From NCBI GenBank assembly GCA_019058315.1, contig JAHPZH010000007.1, positions 1 to 64,000 on the forward strand: 64,000 bases of DNA. The letters are read 5' to 3'. This stretch comes from Candidatus Helarchaeota archaeon (GTDB lineage: Archaea; Asgardarchaeota; Lokiarchaeia; Helarchaeales; RDOG01). Shown here piece by piece: positions 54,073 to 63,500 of the stretch (position 1 is the first letter of the stretch; every line of letters begins with the position of its first letter). A program made the translations under genes and the position numbers. The notes beneath the pieces were generated by a model that was not told the origin of the DNA, did not search any database, and was given only the letters and a program-made list of their open reading frames with translations.

Positions 54073-54423
54073 ATGGTTATTGATAAATTAAAAAGAAAAA
54101 TCGATGAAATGAGTCTAAAGGGCCAAATTTATGTATCAAAAATAATTTTGGCCGCAATTGCAACATTAGGTTGTTTTATCTTAACGCTGACTCAAATAGA
54201 ACACTCACAAGCTTGGGGTGTTGCATTTGGTTGGAGTTTGGTAGCTGTACATTTTTTAGTTGTTTGGAAAGTCGTGAAAGTTGACATAAACGAAATTGGA
54301 GGAAAAGGAAAGATCCTTATGGAAGGATTCGGAACTTATATATTTATGTGGTTACTACTTTGGACGACTGTACATACTATATGGTGGATTTCAGTATATG
54401 GTGTCCCGATTTTTTATCCTTAA
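54073..54423 (+). CDS. Small membrane protein
   Basis: A 116-residue protein with three hydrophobic segments (about 20-40, 47-66 and 82-110), the last rich in tryptophan and ending near IWWISVYGVPIFYP. The N-terminus is basic and faces in by the positive-inside rule. I do not recognise a family. It is divergent from the NFACT gene and well separated from the Lrp gene. Confidence 0.6.
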   Translation: MVIDKLKRKIDEMSLKGQIYVSKIILAAIATLGCFILTLTQIEHSQAWGVAFGWSLVAVHFLVVWKVVKVDINEIGGKGKILMEGFGTYIFMWLLLWTTVHTIWWISVYGVPIFYP

Positions 54424-54623
54424 TAAACAAAACTAGTATAATATGACCCAACTTTTAAGTTTCGCCTATAATTTCTAATATTAAATCTGATCATATAATT
54501 TGGAAATTTCGAATTTCTCAAAAATTTTTCTAGAAATTGTTAAATCTTCAAATATAATTAAAAATATTTAATACATAAAAAAAATTAAATTATTATAAGT
54601 GGTAAAAAATCAGATGAAAATTA

Positions 54624-55118
54624 ATGAAAAAACAAGATAGCTCAACTAAGGGAGATATAGACGAATTAGATCATAAAATATTAGAATTTTTACAAGATGA
54701 TTCTCGGATGCCTTTTACGAATATTGCTAAAAAACTTAATGTGCCTGATACGACAGTTCATTTTCGAGTGCGCAAATTAAAAGAGATGGGTATAATCAAA
54801 AAATTCTCTATAGTGATACCTCCAGAGACATTAGGCTTTCGCGTTATTGCATGGTTTACCCTAAAAGTCGGTGGGCATATTGTTGAGGATATTTCCATCA
54901 AGAGACTAAATGAATTAACTGAATACTTATCAAAAATGAATAATGTTAAGTTTGTAGCTAATACATCCGATAATAATATTTGTATTCTTGTATTAACAAA
55001 AAATGAAGCAGAAATGGATCAAATTATAAATGAGCTTAACCATAATCCTGATGTTGGTGAGTTATCTGTTTCGAAAATTACTAAAATTATAAAAGGTGAA
55101 GGTTTTACTAGTTTATAA
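54624..55118 (+). CDS. Lrp/AsnC-family transcriptional regulator
   Basis: A 164-residue regulator. The N-terminal winged helix (DIDELDHKILEFLQDDSRMP followed by FTNIAKKLNVPDTTVHFRVRK) is standard for Lrp/AsnC; the C-terminal RAM-type effector domain runs from about 70 to 155 (VIAWFTLKVGG). Such proteins bind DNA as dimers or octamers and sense small molecules. It lies 17 bp upstream of the KaiC-like gene, so the pair are probably co-transcribed. The short ATG frame at 54614 ends after a few codons and is not the start. Confidence 0.9.
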   Translation: MKKQDSSTKGDIDELDHKILEFLQDDSRMPFTNIAKKLNVPDTTVHFRVRKLKEMGIIKKFSIVIPPETLGFRVIAWFTLKVGGHIVEDISIKRLNELTEYLSKMNNVKFVANTSDNNICILVLTKNEAEMDQIINELNHNPDVGELSVSKITKIIKGEGFTSL

Positions 55119-55135
55119 CATATGAGGGTGATTTT

Positions 55136-55855
55136 GTGGCTGATGAACGAGTTAAAACTGGAGTTCCAGGACTTGATGAAATTTTACATGGTGGTTTAAT
55201 TAAAGGACATAATATTTTGGTTACAGGTTGTGCTGGGACTGGAAAAACGATTCTATGTACGCAATTTCTTTATCAAGGTGCAAAAAAATTTAATGAACCT
55301 GGAATTTTAGTAACTTTAGAGGAAATGCCCAATGAGTTGAGGAAAGAAGCGTCATTATTTAAATGGGATGTAAAAGAGTTAGAAGAACAAAAAAAATTCG
55401 CTATAATTGATGCAGCATCAAGTAAAGCGGGTCTTCCAACTGGTGAAAAATTTGCTCTAAGAAGAGGTTTTGACGTTAATACTTTAGCACAAGAGATATA
55501 TCGTACAACAAAAGAAATAGGCGCTAAAAGGGTTGTAATTGACTCAATTGCAGGTTTGGGAATGCAATTTGAGGGTACTATAAATATAAGAACAGCAATA
55601 TTTCGTTTAAGTGCATTGTTACGAGAAATAAATTGTACATCACTTATGACTTCTGAAGTACCCGCAGGAGACGTTTTTACTAGATATGGTGTCGAAGAAT
55701 TTATTGCTCAAGGAGTAATTCTTCTTTATCTTGAAGAGGAAGCAGGAGAGTTAAAACGCAGTCTAGTTGTAAGAAAAATGAGAGGAACATCCCACTCACT
55801 AAAGCGCTATCCATTTGAAATTAATGACGACAAAGGAATAGTTGTAATGCTTTAA
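55136..55855 (+). CDS. KaiC-like RecA-fold ATPase, single domain
   Basis: A 239-residue single-domain member of the KaiC/GvpD-type RecA ATPases. Present are VKTGVPGLDEILHGGLIKGH, Walker A GCAGTGKT (about residues 30-37), the LVTLEEMP strand end and RVVIDSIAG (Walker B, about 136-144). The C-terminal motif GTSHSLKRYPFEI is that of archaeal KaiC-like proteins. Start GTG with GGGTGA a few bases upstream. Role: probably signal transduction with the Lrp regulator next to it (inference from context). It is not a circadian KaiC, which has two such domains. Confidence 0.88.
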   Translation: MADERVKTGVPGLDEILHGGLIKGHNILVTGCAGTGKTILCTQFLYQGAKKFNEPGILVTLEEMPNELRKEASLFKWDVKELEEQKKFAIIDAASSKAGLPTGEKFALRRGFDVNTLAQEIYRTTKEIGAKRVVIDSIAGLGMQFEGTINIRTAIFRLSALLREINCTSLMTSEVPAGDVFTRYGVEEFIAQGVILLYLEEEAGELKRSLVVRKMRGTSHSLKRYPFEINDDKGIVVML

Positions 55856-55934
55856 TATTTTTTTCTTTTATATTCTAAATATATTTCTTTATTTAAAATG
55901 TATTTTTACAATAAATAGGGAATAATTAATAGTT
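55856..55934. terminator. T-rich region between convergent KaiC-like and Roadblock genes
   Basis: Oligo-T (55858-55864 and TTCTTTTATATTC beyond) follows the KaiC-like stop directly, in the usual place for archaeal termination. Confidence 0.3.
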
Positions 55935-56837
55935 CTATTTCTCTTCTTCTGGTTCTTCCCAACCCAATACTTTTAGAGCTTCAAGCACAGCTTCTTTATC
56001 ACTTATTTTAAAAAGCTCATCATCACTTGCTTCGGCAGCTGTAAAAGGTTTTGTGGGGGGAGTTGAGATAGTTGGGGTGGGTTGAGTTGTTACAGGTTTT
56101 GGACCCAGTGCTGTTCTCAAAGCCTCAGTATCAATTTCTACACTTCCTGAAGTAGGCTGTGCAGGAGTTGGAGTTTTTTTACTTTCTAATGACTGTAAAG
56201 CATCGAATAATGCCCTTTTATCAAAACTTTCTTCCACTTCCGAAACTGAAGCTGGTGCTGGGATTGAATCTACTGAAACTGGGGCAGGAACTTCTTCTAA
56301 TCCAGTTGAAGCTGTTAATTGATCTACAGTAATAGGTTCGGGAACCTCTTCAGTGGTGATTGTTGTAGGTGTTGTAAGTGTTACTGGAGCAGATTGAGAT
56401 GAAACAGGTGCTGCTATAGTAGGCTCAGCTGTAGCTGGAAGAATTGCTGCTTCATATCCTAAGGTGTGCGCCACTTTATTACTAAATCTATGTAAAAGTG
56501 CGAGATAATAGCCCATTCTACTCATTTTTTTACAAGAACCTACGACCATATGTCTAGGTCCAGCTTGAGTGAGTATAGTATAACCATCTTCTCCTCTTAC
56601 GATGATTTCCTTCAATCCTCCATGTTTTAATTGGCGTAGACTAGTTTCTCCCAAATTTACAAGGGCAGCAGATGCTGCTGAATATACATCTGCATCAACA
56701 TCAGCAGAAACTGCACAAGCTATACGTAATCCTTCCTTTGTAACAACTGCACACGCTTCTAATTCAGTTCTAGCTTCCAATTTATTTAATAAATTGGTTA
56801 AAGTATCTTTCTGGTCTTCAGAAATCTCCAATTTCAA
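55935..56837 (-). CDS. Roadblock/LC7 protein with long Pro/Thr-rich tail
   Basis: A 300-residue protein. Residues 1 to about 120 are a Roadblock/LC7 domain (LEACAVVTKEGLRIACAVSA, the AASAALVNLGETSLRQL helix, and the IIVRGEDGYTILTQAGP strands). Residues about 135-285 are a low-complexity tail rich in P, T, V and S with several acidic helix-like segments (SFDKRALFDALQSLESK, SDDELFKISDKEAVLEALKV) that may be binding peptides. In Asgard archaea Roadblock proteins are abundant and pair with small GTPases. The start is TTG. Confidence 0.8.
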   Translation of the reverse strand: MKLEISEDQKDTLTNLLNKLEARTELEACAVVTKEGLRIACAVSADVDADVYSAASAALVNLGETSLRQLKHGGLKEIIVRGEDGYTILTQAGPRHMVVGSCKKMSRMGYYLALLHRFSNKVAHTLGYEAAILPATAEPTIAAPVSSQSAPVTLTTPTTITTEEVPEPITVDQLTASTGLEEVPAPVSVDSIPAPASVSEVEESFDKRALFDALQSLESKKTPTPAQPTSGSVEIDTEALRTALGPKPVTTQPTPTISTPPTKPFTAAEASDDELFKISDKEAVLEALKVLGWEEPEEEK

Positions 56838-57092
56838 ACCTTCTTTAAAAATATCTCAAAAAGCTATTTCCAATTAATAATTTTTATAGATTTTAGCCTT
56901 ATTTAATTATGGTTTCTAGTTATTCTTATATTTTATTTCATTAATTTGAGTTTATCAATCAAGGTCATAATAAGAAATTTCTTAATTTATTGAATATAAT
57001 TTGAAAATTCATAAAAATTTTATAAAATTAGTTAAAAGAGTAATTATTTTAAATAAAATTTAATATTCTAAAATCAGTAAGGATGTTTTAAA

Positions 57093-57308
57093 ATGATAAA
57101 TGAGAAATTGATATGTTTAAATTGTAAAAAAGAAATTCCTTCTAATGCTTCATATTGCCCCCATTGTGGTTTAAAATTAAAAATGTCTATTCAAGCTAAG
57201 AATACAAGAATTTGTAAAAAATGCGGTACTAATATTTTAACATCAAAATTATCTTATTGTCCAATATGTTCAACTAATTTAGAAAGCACCCGAGTTCAAA
57301 AAAAGTAA
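57093..57308 (+). CDS. Double zinc-ribbon protein, 71 residues
   Basis: A 71-residue protein with two zinc ribbons: ICLNCKKEIPSNASYCPHCG and ICKKCGTN followed by SYCPICS. Both have the CxxC-x10-ish-CxxC arrangement. Small two-ribbon proteins of this kind are usually nucleic-acid or protein binders; the role is not known. The ATG has AAGGATG nine or so bases upstream. It has its own short transcript between two minus-strand genes. Confidence 0.75.
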   Translation: MINEKLICLNCKKEIPSNASYCPHCGLKLKMSIQAKNTRICKKCGTNILTSKLSYCPICSTNLESTRVQKK

Positions 57309-57417
57309 AATTAGCATTTTTCAATATTTCTGAGGATTTTAATTCATTTTTTGGTAAATCTAAATTAATTCTAATGGAATTAAGGTTATTTTTTTTACTA
57401 TTTTAAAAATCTAGGTC

Positions 57418-57615
57418 TTACAATGATTTTGCTCTCTCTTCTACTTCAGTAGCTTTATCATCAAGACCAGCTTTTCTATACCACTCTGCTGCACTTAATA
57501 AAAGTCTCTTAGCTATTTCTGGTTCACGGCTTTTTATATGACTCTCAGCAAGTTCTATATGATATTTGGCTTTCTTTTCTGCATATTCAATTAATTGATC
57601 ACTTGCTTTAGGCAC
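57418..57615 (-). CDS. Small helical-hairpin protein, 65 residues
   Basis: A 65-residue, all-helical protein (LIEYAEKKAKYHIELAESHI, then KRLLLSAAEWYRKAGLDDKA) resembling one TPR or MIT-like hairpin plus a third helix. The start is GTG with GAGGGA upstream, a clear ribosome site that supports it as a real gene. Codon use matches its neighbours. The partner is unknown; it lies between the zinc-ribbon and gelsolin genes. Confidence 0.65.
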   Translation of the reverse strand: MPKASDQLIEYAEKKAKYHIELAESHIKSREPEIAKRLLLSAAEWYRKAGLDDKATEVEERAKSL

Positions 57616-57771
57616 TAAAATCCCTCATATTTCTTTATTTTTAGTAATTGTTCTATCTAATTAAAAAATAAAACTTATGTATATTAATATTTTTTTAATT
57701 TTAAAAATGGGATAGAAAATTCTGAATATTTAAGTTAATTTGGGAATATTTTAGGTTAAAATAAATAAATA

Positions 57772-58662
57772 TTATTTTTGGAATTTAATCTTATATGCTT
57801 CGACTTGTGCACTAGATAGAACTTCAGTTGATCCTTTAAGTAATTCAACAGCCATTATTCGACCTTCATTAACAATCATTCGAGCAGTATAGTCCTTAGC
57901 GAGAAAATCACCCTCTGGTAAATCTGCGAAAATTTCCCATTTACGCTCAATCTTTTCTTGACCAAGAAAAGTTTTCTTACTCTCTACCATGCTGAAAACG
58001 TATGGACCGATTACCACAATCTCCCTCTCATAATTTGGTGGAACTGATTTTTGATCAATAATTGCGATAATTTGCTTTACACTATCTTCAACTGGAAGGG
58101 ATTGAATCCCAGTACTAACTACTGCCTCAGCTGGAACTGTTTCTGGTTGAGAAATAGGTGCAGGTTGAATCGTAGGTGTAGGTTGAAACGTAGGAGCTGG
58201 TTCAATAGTAGGAGGAGTTTGAACTATCGCGGGTTGGGGTTGAGTGGGTTGAATAATTGTAGGTTGAGCAACTGGCTGTGGTGGAGAGGCAACCGTTGGT
58301 TGAGGAGGTAATGCTGGAGGTTGGGCTGCTGGCTGCTCTGCCGGTATAAATTCTTCGATTTCAGGAGCAGTGGGAACAGGACCGCCAATTAAATTAATAA
58401 ATTCACTTGGTTCTGAACCTTGGTCAACAGAATCCACTTTAAAAGTTAAACCTAATTGCCCACGCAAGTCTTGACTTTTGCGTGCTGCAATAAACTTCCG
58501 ACGAACCCTTGCATTCTCTCCTTTCCAAATATATATTTTCTTTTGTATCTCATCAACAACTAAAACTACCATATCTGATTTTAACATAACATTAATTGGT
58601 CCAGATATTGGTACTTGTTCTAAATCGCCTTCGTCTAAAACATTGTGTAGTTGAATGCTCAT
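57772..58662 (-). CDS. Gelsolin-domain protein with Pro-rich linker
   Basis: A 296-residue protein with an N-terminal gelsolin-like domain (about 1-100): the NVMLKSDMVVLVVDEIQKK strand, IYIWKG, the RRKFIAARKSQDLRGQLG helix, and VDQGSEPSEFINLIGG, which matches the gelsolin EG-x-EP-x-x-F signature. Gelsolin domains bind actin and are a known Asgard eukaryotic-signature protein. A proline/glutamine-rich linker of about 75 residues follows, then a C-terminal beta domain (about 190-296, REIVVIGPYVFSMVESKK) that I do not recognise. The frame extends to a GTG at 58674, but the ATG at 58662 is preferred because the family match starts there. No actin gene is in the window. Confidence 0.82.
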   Translation of the reverse strand: MSIQLHNVLDEGDLEQVPISGPINVMLKSDMVVLVVDEIQKKIYIWKGENARVRRKFIAARKSQDLRGQLGLTFKVDSVDQGSEPSEFINLIGGPVPTAPEIEEFIPAEQPAAQPPALPPQPTVASPPQPVAQPTIIQPTQPQPAIVQTPPTIEPAPTFQPTPTIQPAPISQPETVPAEAVVSTGIQSLPVEDSVKQIIAIIDQKSVPPNYEREIVVIGPYVFSMVESKKTFLGQEKIERKWEIFADLPEGDFLAKDYTARMIVNEGRIMAVELLKGSTEVLSSAQVEAYKIKFQK

Positions 58663-58933
58663 AATAAACGCCACATTTTGGAATAAGACATAAAATAATT
58701 GGAAATTTTTTCTATTTTGAATTATTAATAACTAAATAGTTTAATAAATTCTATACATAATGTAAAACATTTTAACTAATTATTATAATTTTCGTCTATT
58801 GAAACTAAAAACAAAAAGGAATATAATTGAAATAAACATTTTTTTATGAATAAATTATTTTTATATCGATGATTTTGTCGTTTTTTTTAATAAATTGAAG
58901 TTATACTCATTTTTAATTTAATATTACTATATT

Positions 58934-60490
58934 TTATACTTTCATTGCTTCAGGAATTAGTTCAAGTAAATCAGTTGCCATTATATGGTTGCCAAAATAT
59001 TTTTTAGAAGCCAATTTCCCGGCTTTTCCATTGATAAATGCAGCTGAAACAGCTGATTCAAAAACATCTACTTTTTGTCCTATTAAACATGACGAAATAC
59101 CTGTTAATACATCCCCAGTGCCTCCAACAGTCATCGCTGGGCATCCTGTTAAGTTAATTTTAAACTTTTTTCCATCCGAAATTATATCTTCATGACCCTT
59201 AAGTAAAATGGTAACCCTCATCTCCTTAGCTGAGTCAATGACTTTTTGGATTTTTGTCGATAACGACAAATCCTTTAAATCAATTCCAGTTAATATTTTA
59301 AACTCTCCTTCATGAGGAGTTAAGATTATATGTGATTTTGATAAAACTTTCAAATCAAGTGCGATTGCCTTTAAAGCATCGGCATCTATTACTAAAGGAA
59401 TATTAATTTTTTGAATTTTTTTAACAATTTCTACTACAGTTGTTAAAGTTGAGCTATCATTTCCTAAACCTGGTCCAATTGCAACTGAAGTCGCCCAAGG
59501 TAATAAATTATCTATATGTGGTATAGATTCTTCGGATAAAATATCTCCTGGAAAATCTCTAACTATTAAATTTGGAGAATAACTTCTTAAATTAGAAGCA
59601 ACTTTTTCAGGTGTGGCAATGATTACAAGATCTGCCCCAGTTCTATATGCTGCTAAACCTACCAAAGCTGGTGCTCCAGTATAATATTTTCCCCCTCCTA
59701 TTACTAATATTTTTCCAAAATCTCCTTTGTGGCTATGAGGATCTCTTGATCTTTCTAAAAATTTTACATCTCCAGTTCCTACTATGAATTCTGCTTCAGG
59801 AGGAATGCCAATTTCTGAAATTACTAATTTTCCTACAAATTTTTCATTATTTTTTAAACCAATTTTCAATTTATGGAAAGTTATAGTCAGATTTGCTTCA
59901 ATAGCTTTATCATGGATATTTCCATTTAAGGGATCCAAGCCAGAAGGAACATCAATAGCCACTTTAAGAGCTTTAGATTCATTAATAAGGTCTATTGCTG
60001 TAGATATTGGTTCACGTAATTTTCCCTTAACTCCAGTTCCTAATAAACCATCTATTATAATATCAGCTGACAATATTTTTTCTCTTATTGAATTTAGTTG
60101 ATTTGGATTAATAATTTCAAACTTAGAAATTGAAAATTTCATTTGTTCTAAAGCATTCCAATTCCTCTTAGAAATCTCTGTTCTGATTTGAGAGCTATGT
60201 CCTAATAAAAAGACATTTATTTTTGGTTTATAATATGATAGATGACGCGCTGCAACAAAAGCATCGCCACCATTATTTCCCGTTCCTGCAAAAATAAAAA
60301 TAGTTTTATTACTAATATCTGAAATCTCTCTAATTATTTCTTGAGATATCGCTTTACCAGCATTTTCCATTAATAATTCTGTTGGGACTCCTAAATAAGA
60401 GCAATTTTCATCAATCACTGCCATCTGCTTAGGCGTAATTTCCTTTATTCCATATTTTTTAAATAAGGATAAGAATGGTAAATTTTGCAA
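58934..60490 (-). CDS. nnr: Bifunctional NAD(P)HX epimerase / dehydratase
   Basis: A 518-residue repair enzyme for hydrated NAD(P)H. The N-terminal epimerase domain (about 1-220) shows MENAGKAIS, IFIFAGTGNNGGDAFVAARH and the DGLLGTGVKG-type loop. The C-terminal ATP/ADP-dependent dehydratase (about 235-515) shows HKGDFGKILVIGGG, GPGLGND, LVIDADAL, LTPHEGEFKIL and GNCPAMTVGGTGDVLTGI-like residues (here TGCPAMTVGGTGDVL). Both halves look active. The TTG start at 60490 has GGGGATG upstream. It is 23 bp downstream of the large surface-protein gene and may share its transcript. Confidence 0.93.
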   Translation of the reverse strand: MQNLPFLSLFKKYGIKEITPKQMAVIDENCSYLGVPTELLMENAGKAISQEIIREISDISNKTIFIFAGTGNNGGDAFVAARHLSYYKPKINVFLLGHSSQIRTEISKRNWNALEQMKFSISKFEIINPNQLNSIREKILSADIIIDGLLGTGVKGKLREPISTAIDLINESKALKVAIDVPSGLDPLNGNIHDKAIEANLTITFHKLKIGLKNNEKFVGKLVISEIGIPPEAEFIVGTGDVKFLERSRDPHSHKGDFGKILVIGGGKYYTGAPALVGLAAYRTGADLVIIATPEKVASNLRSYSPNLIVRDFPGDILSEESIPHIDNLLPWATSVAIGPGLGNDSSTLTTVVEIVKKIQKINIPLVIDADALKAIALDLKVLSKSHIILTPHEGEFKILTGIDLKDLSLSTKIQKVIDSAKEMRVTILLKGHEDIISDGKKFKINLTGCPAMTVGGTGDVLTGISSCLIGQKVDVFESAVSAAFINGKAGKLASKKYFGNHIMATDLLELIPEAMKV

Positions 60491-60513
60491 ATTTATTCAT
60501 CCCCTATAAACCT

Positions 60514-63500
60514 TTAAAAAACTGAAGGTGCTTTTTTTCTTTTATCCTTATCTTCTTCCTTTTTCTTAACAGGTTGTTCTGAGACTAATTTTTTCTTTTC
60601 CACTTCTTTTATCTTTCTCACTCGATTTAATAATAGAACCATTATTAATATAATTGAAATAAATGGGAGAACATAAAGTAATAAAATGTTAGGAATGGAC
60701 ATAATTACTTCTGTTATATAAAGCCTTGAATATTTCAATTCAAGTCCATTATCTGAGAATAGATAAACTTGGATATGGAGATATTTTAGACCTATATCCC
60801 ATGGTAAGGTTTTAAATAGACAAGGAATTGCCATAACTTTAGAAGCAAAAGCATCAATATGTGAACTTATGAGCATTGGTTGAAATCCACCAGTGCCAAA
60901 AACACCAATTACAACACGAACTGGTGTAGATCGATAATTTTCAATCTCTACTGTAAGTAAAGTGGTTTGATCTTGGTAGAGGGCCACTGGAGTCACTATT
61001 GTACCTACTTCTAAGTCAGGAGTAACCTTAATTGAGAAATAATAATCTATTGAATAATTAACCCAAGAAACCTTAATATTTCCTGAATATTCACCATAAG
61101 GAACTAAATTTTTTACAGATAAAGGAATATAAAAATAAGATTCGGCATTTGGGGATAAAGTCTCATTCATTTCAACGTAATCTAAAGCCTCTGGCAGAAA
61201 TATCTCTAATGTAAAATTTAAATCTACTAATAATTTTTGATTTTTTACTTTTATAATTGCATAACGTAGATCTCCCTCTGCGATTTGAGTTGGAATTCCC
61301 ATTCTTTCTGGATCTGTAGAATTTTTAACATCTACTAAAAGAGTTTCATTACTTATGTATTTATCTTGAAAATACAAATTTGTTATTAATTTATAATCTT
61401 CTTTAGGAATTGTTCTCTCATCTAATTTTACAAGAACAATTTGTTTAGTATATCCTACGTCTACTAAATAATTAATTAGTGATGAATTTGTGATAAAAAT
61501 ATCCCCATGAGCAGTCAAATTAACCACTGCAGCCTCTCTTCTATCATTTTTTAGAGTAAGATTGCATTGTAAAAAGTCTCCTTGAGCCACATCATCAGTT
61601 AGACTGTCTATATAGGCAATATAAATTCCATAACCTACTTGGATATACATTTTAGTCACTGCACTAGCGTACCACATTTTAGGTTCAGTATTTGAAGGTC
61701 CACTTGTTGCAGTAATTGTAACATTATAAATTCCGATTGCCTCATCTATATTCCTAGTAGGTCCAAATGATATTGTTGCTACTCCATCCTTAGTAGTTAT
61801 GAACGTTCTATTAACATAAAGAGAACCATCAGGATTTAAAACTATAAAATTTACTCTTGCATTTGGGATTGGGGTAGAAGGTTTTCCTAGAAAAAAATCA
61901 GAGCTTCCATATGTCACATTTATAGTGATTCTATCCTCTCCTAAAATAAATTCCTTCCAACGTAAATAATTATCTTCATGAATTACTACATCTGATAATA
62001 CTCTTTTATTTTTTATAGCAATTGGTGAAGTCGGAAAGCCAAGTAGTTGATAATCTAGAGTGGTTTCTAATCTTTGTAGATATCGAACGTTCCATAATGC
62101 AGGACTAGAAGAATTAATTCCAAAAATACAAAAAATAATTTTTTCTGCATTTGAAATATTGATATATTCACCAATATAGAAATTATTACCGCTTGAGTTA
62201 AAGGTAGCATTCACTCTATAAATAAAACTCTGGTAAGTTATGCCTTCTATTGTATCAAGACCTATTATATTCAAAGTTACATTTGCATCTGTTATATTAT
62301 CTGTAAGATTATAATACAAAGATAAAGTCACATTCATAATTTCTCCATTAGGAGGATCTGTACTAGGAATAAAATCTGTGTCATCAGTTAACCAAGGTGT
62401 AGTAGTATCATTCCAATAAGTTGAATTAATTAAATTAAAGAATTTTACTAAACATTTAATTAATAAAGCGTTTGAATCAAGAATAGAGTATGAATATTGT
62501 GGTCTGATAAAATTTGTTTTATTGACGTTGTCTCTATACCCGAAGAAGTATATTATTTCATCTTGAAACTGAAAATTGAGATAGAACGAATTTATATTAT
62601 TCATAATCTTTTCTGCTTGATAATATATTGTATGATTTTGAGTAATTTTAAAAAGTTCAATAAAAGCTAATAGTGCCCAAGCATTTGATATGGAATTTTT
62701 AGATGTTTCCTGCTCTGAAAGAGGTAAAGACCAATTTGCAAAAAGATATGGATAAAAACCAGTATCATTAGAATCCCAGAGATATCTGAACATTAAATTT
62801 GCGAGATATTCAGACTGATTCAGAAAAGCTGTATTGTTTAAAATTTCATAAAATTTTATTAGACTTAGAATTCCGAGAGCATTAGCTTGAGTTTCTTTAT
62901 AGCTTAATGTAAGATTCCAAGCTCCTTCTGAATTTGGATTTAATGAAAGATAACCTCCTCCATTCGATGCATTCTTATCCCAGATTTCTTTAGTGGTATT
63001 TAATAAATAAAAAGTTTCATTTGCCATTTTAAAAGCATTTTGTGTAATATTCGAATTAATTTCACTAGTCTGATTTATTTGTAAGGCAGCTAAAATCGTC
63101 AAAAAATTACCAGCTATATCCCTTGTCTCATTCGAAAACGATTTATTTGTATTTATGTAACCATAATTTATAGGATCCCAAAATGTAGCATTAAGATATA
63201 ACCAAGTTTCATTTGCCCTCCTTAAATAATCCGAATTTCCAGTCTGATTATATAACTCTAATAAAGTTAAGACTGCAAACGCATTATCAACTAATCGAGT
63301 TTCATTTAAAGGATTTTTTAGATCGGTACCACATCTTTCTATAAATCCAGTCACATTAGCTTCGACAATACTATTATTAATATAAACACTTTGATTAGCT
63401 CTTAATTTGATATTTAAAAAACTATAAACCCTATCAATAAATGTGTCATAAGTGTTATTTTCATACCAGGAACGGGCATACATAATAGGACCCATTAGCT

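Noticed and set aside
54769..54778. TGCGCAAATT within the Lrp gene as another operator
   Set aside because: It lies inside coding sequence, not at a promoter, and lacks the palindromic left half.
55136..55855. Circadian-type KaiC
   Set aside because: It has one RecA domain rather than two and no kaiA or kaiB is near.
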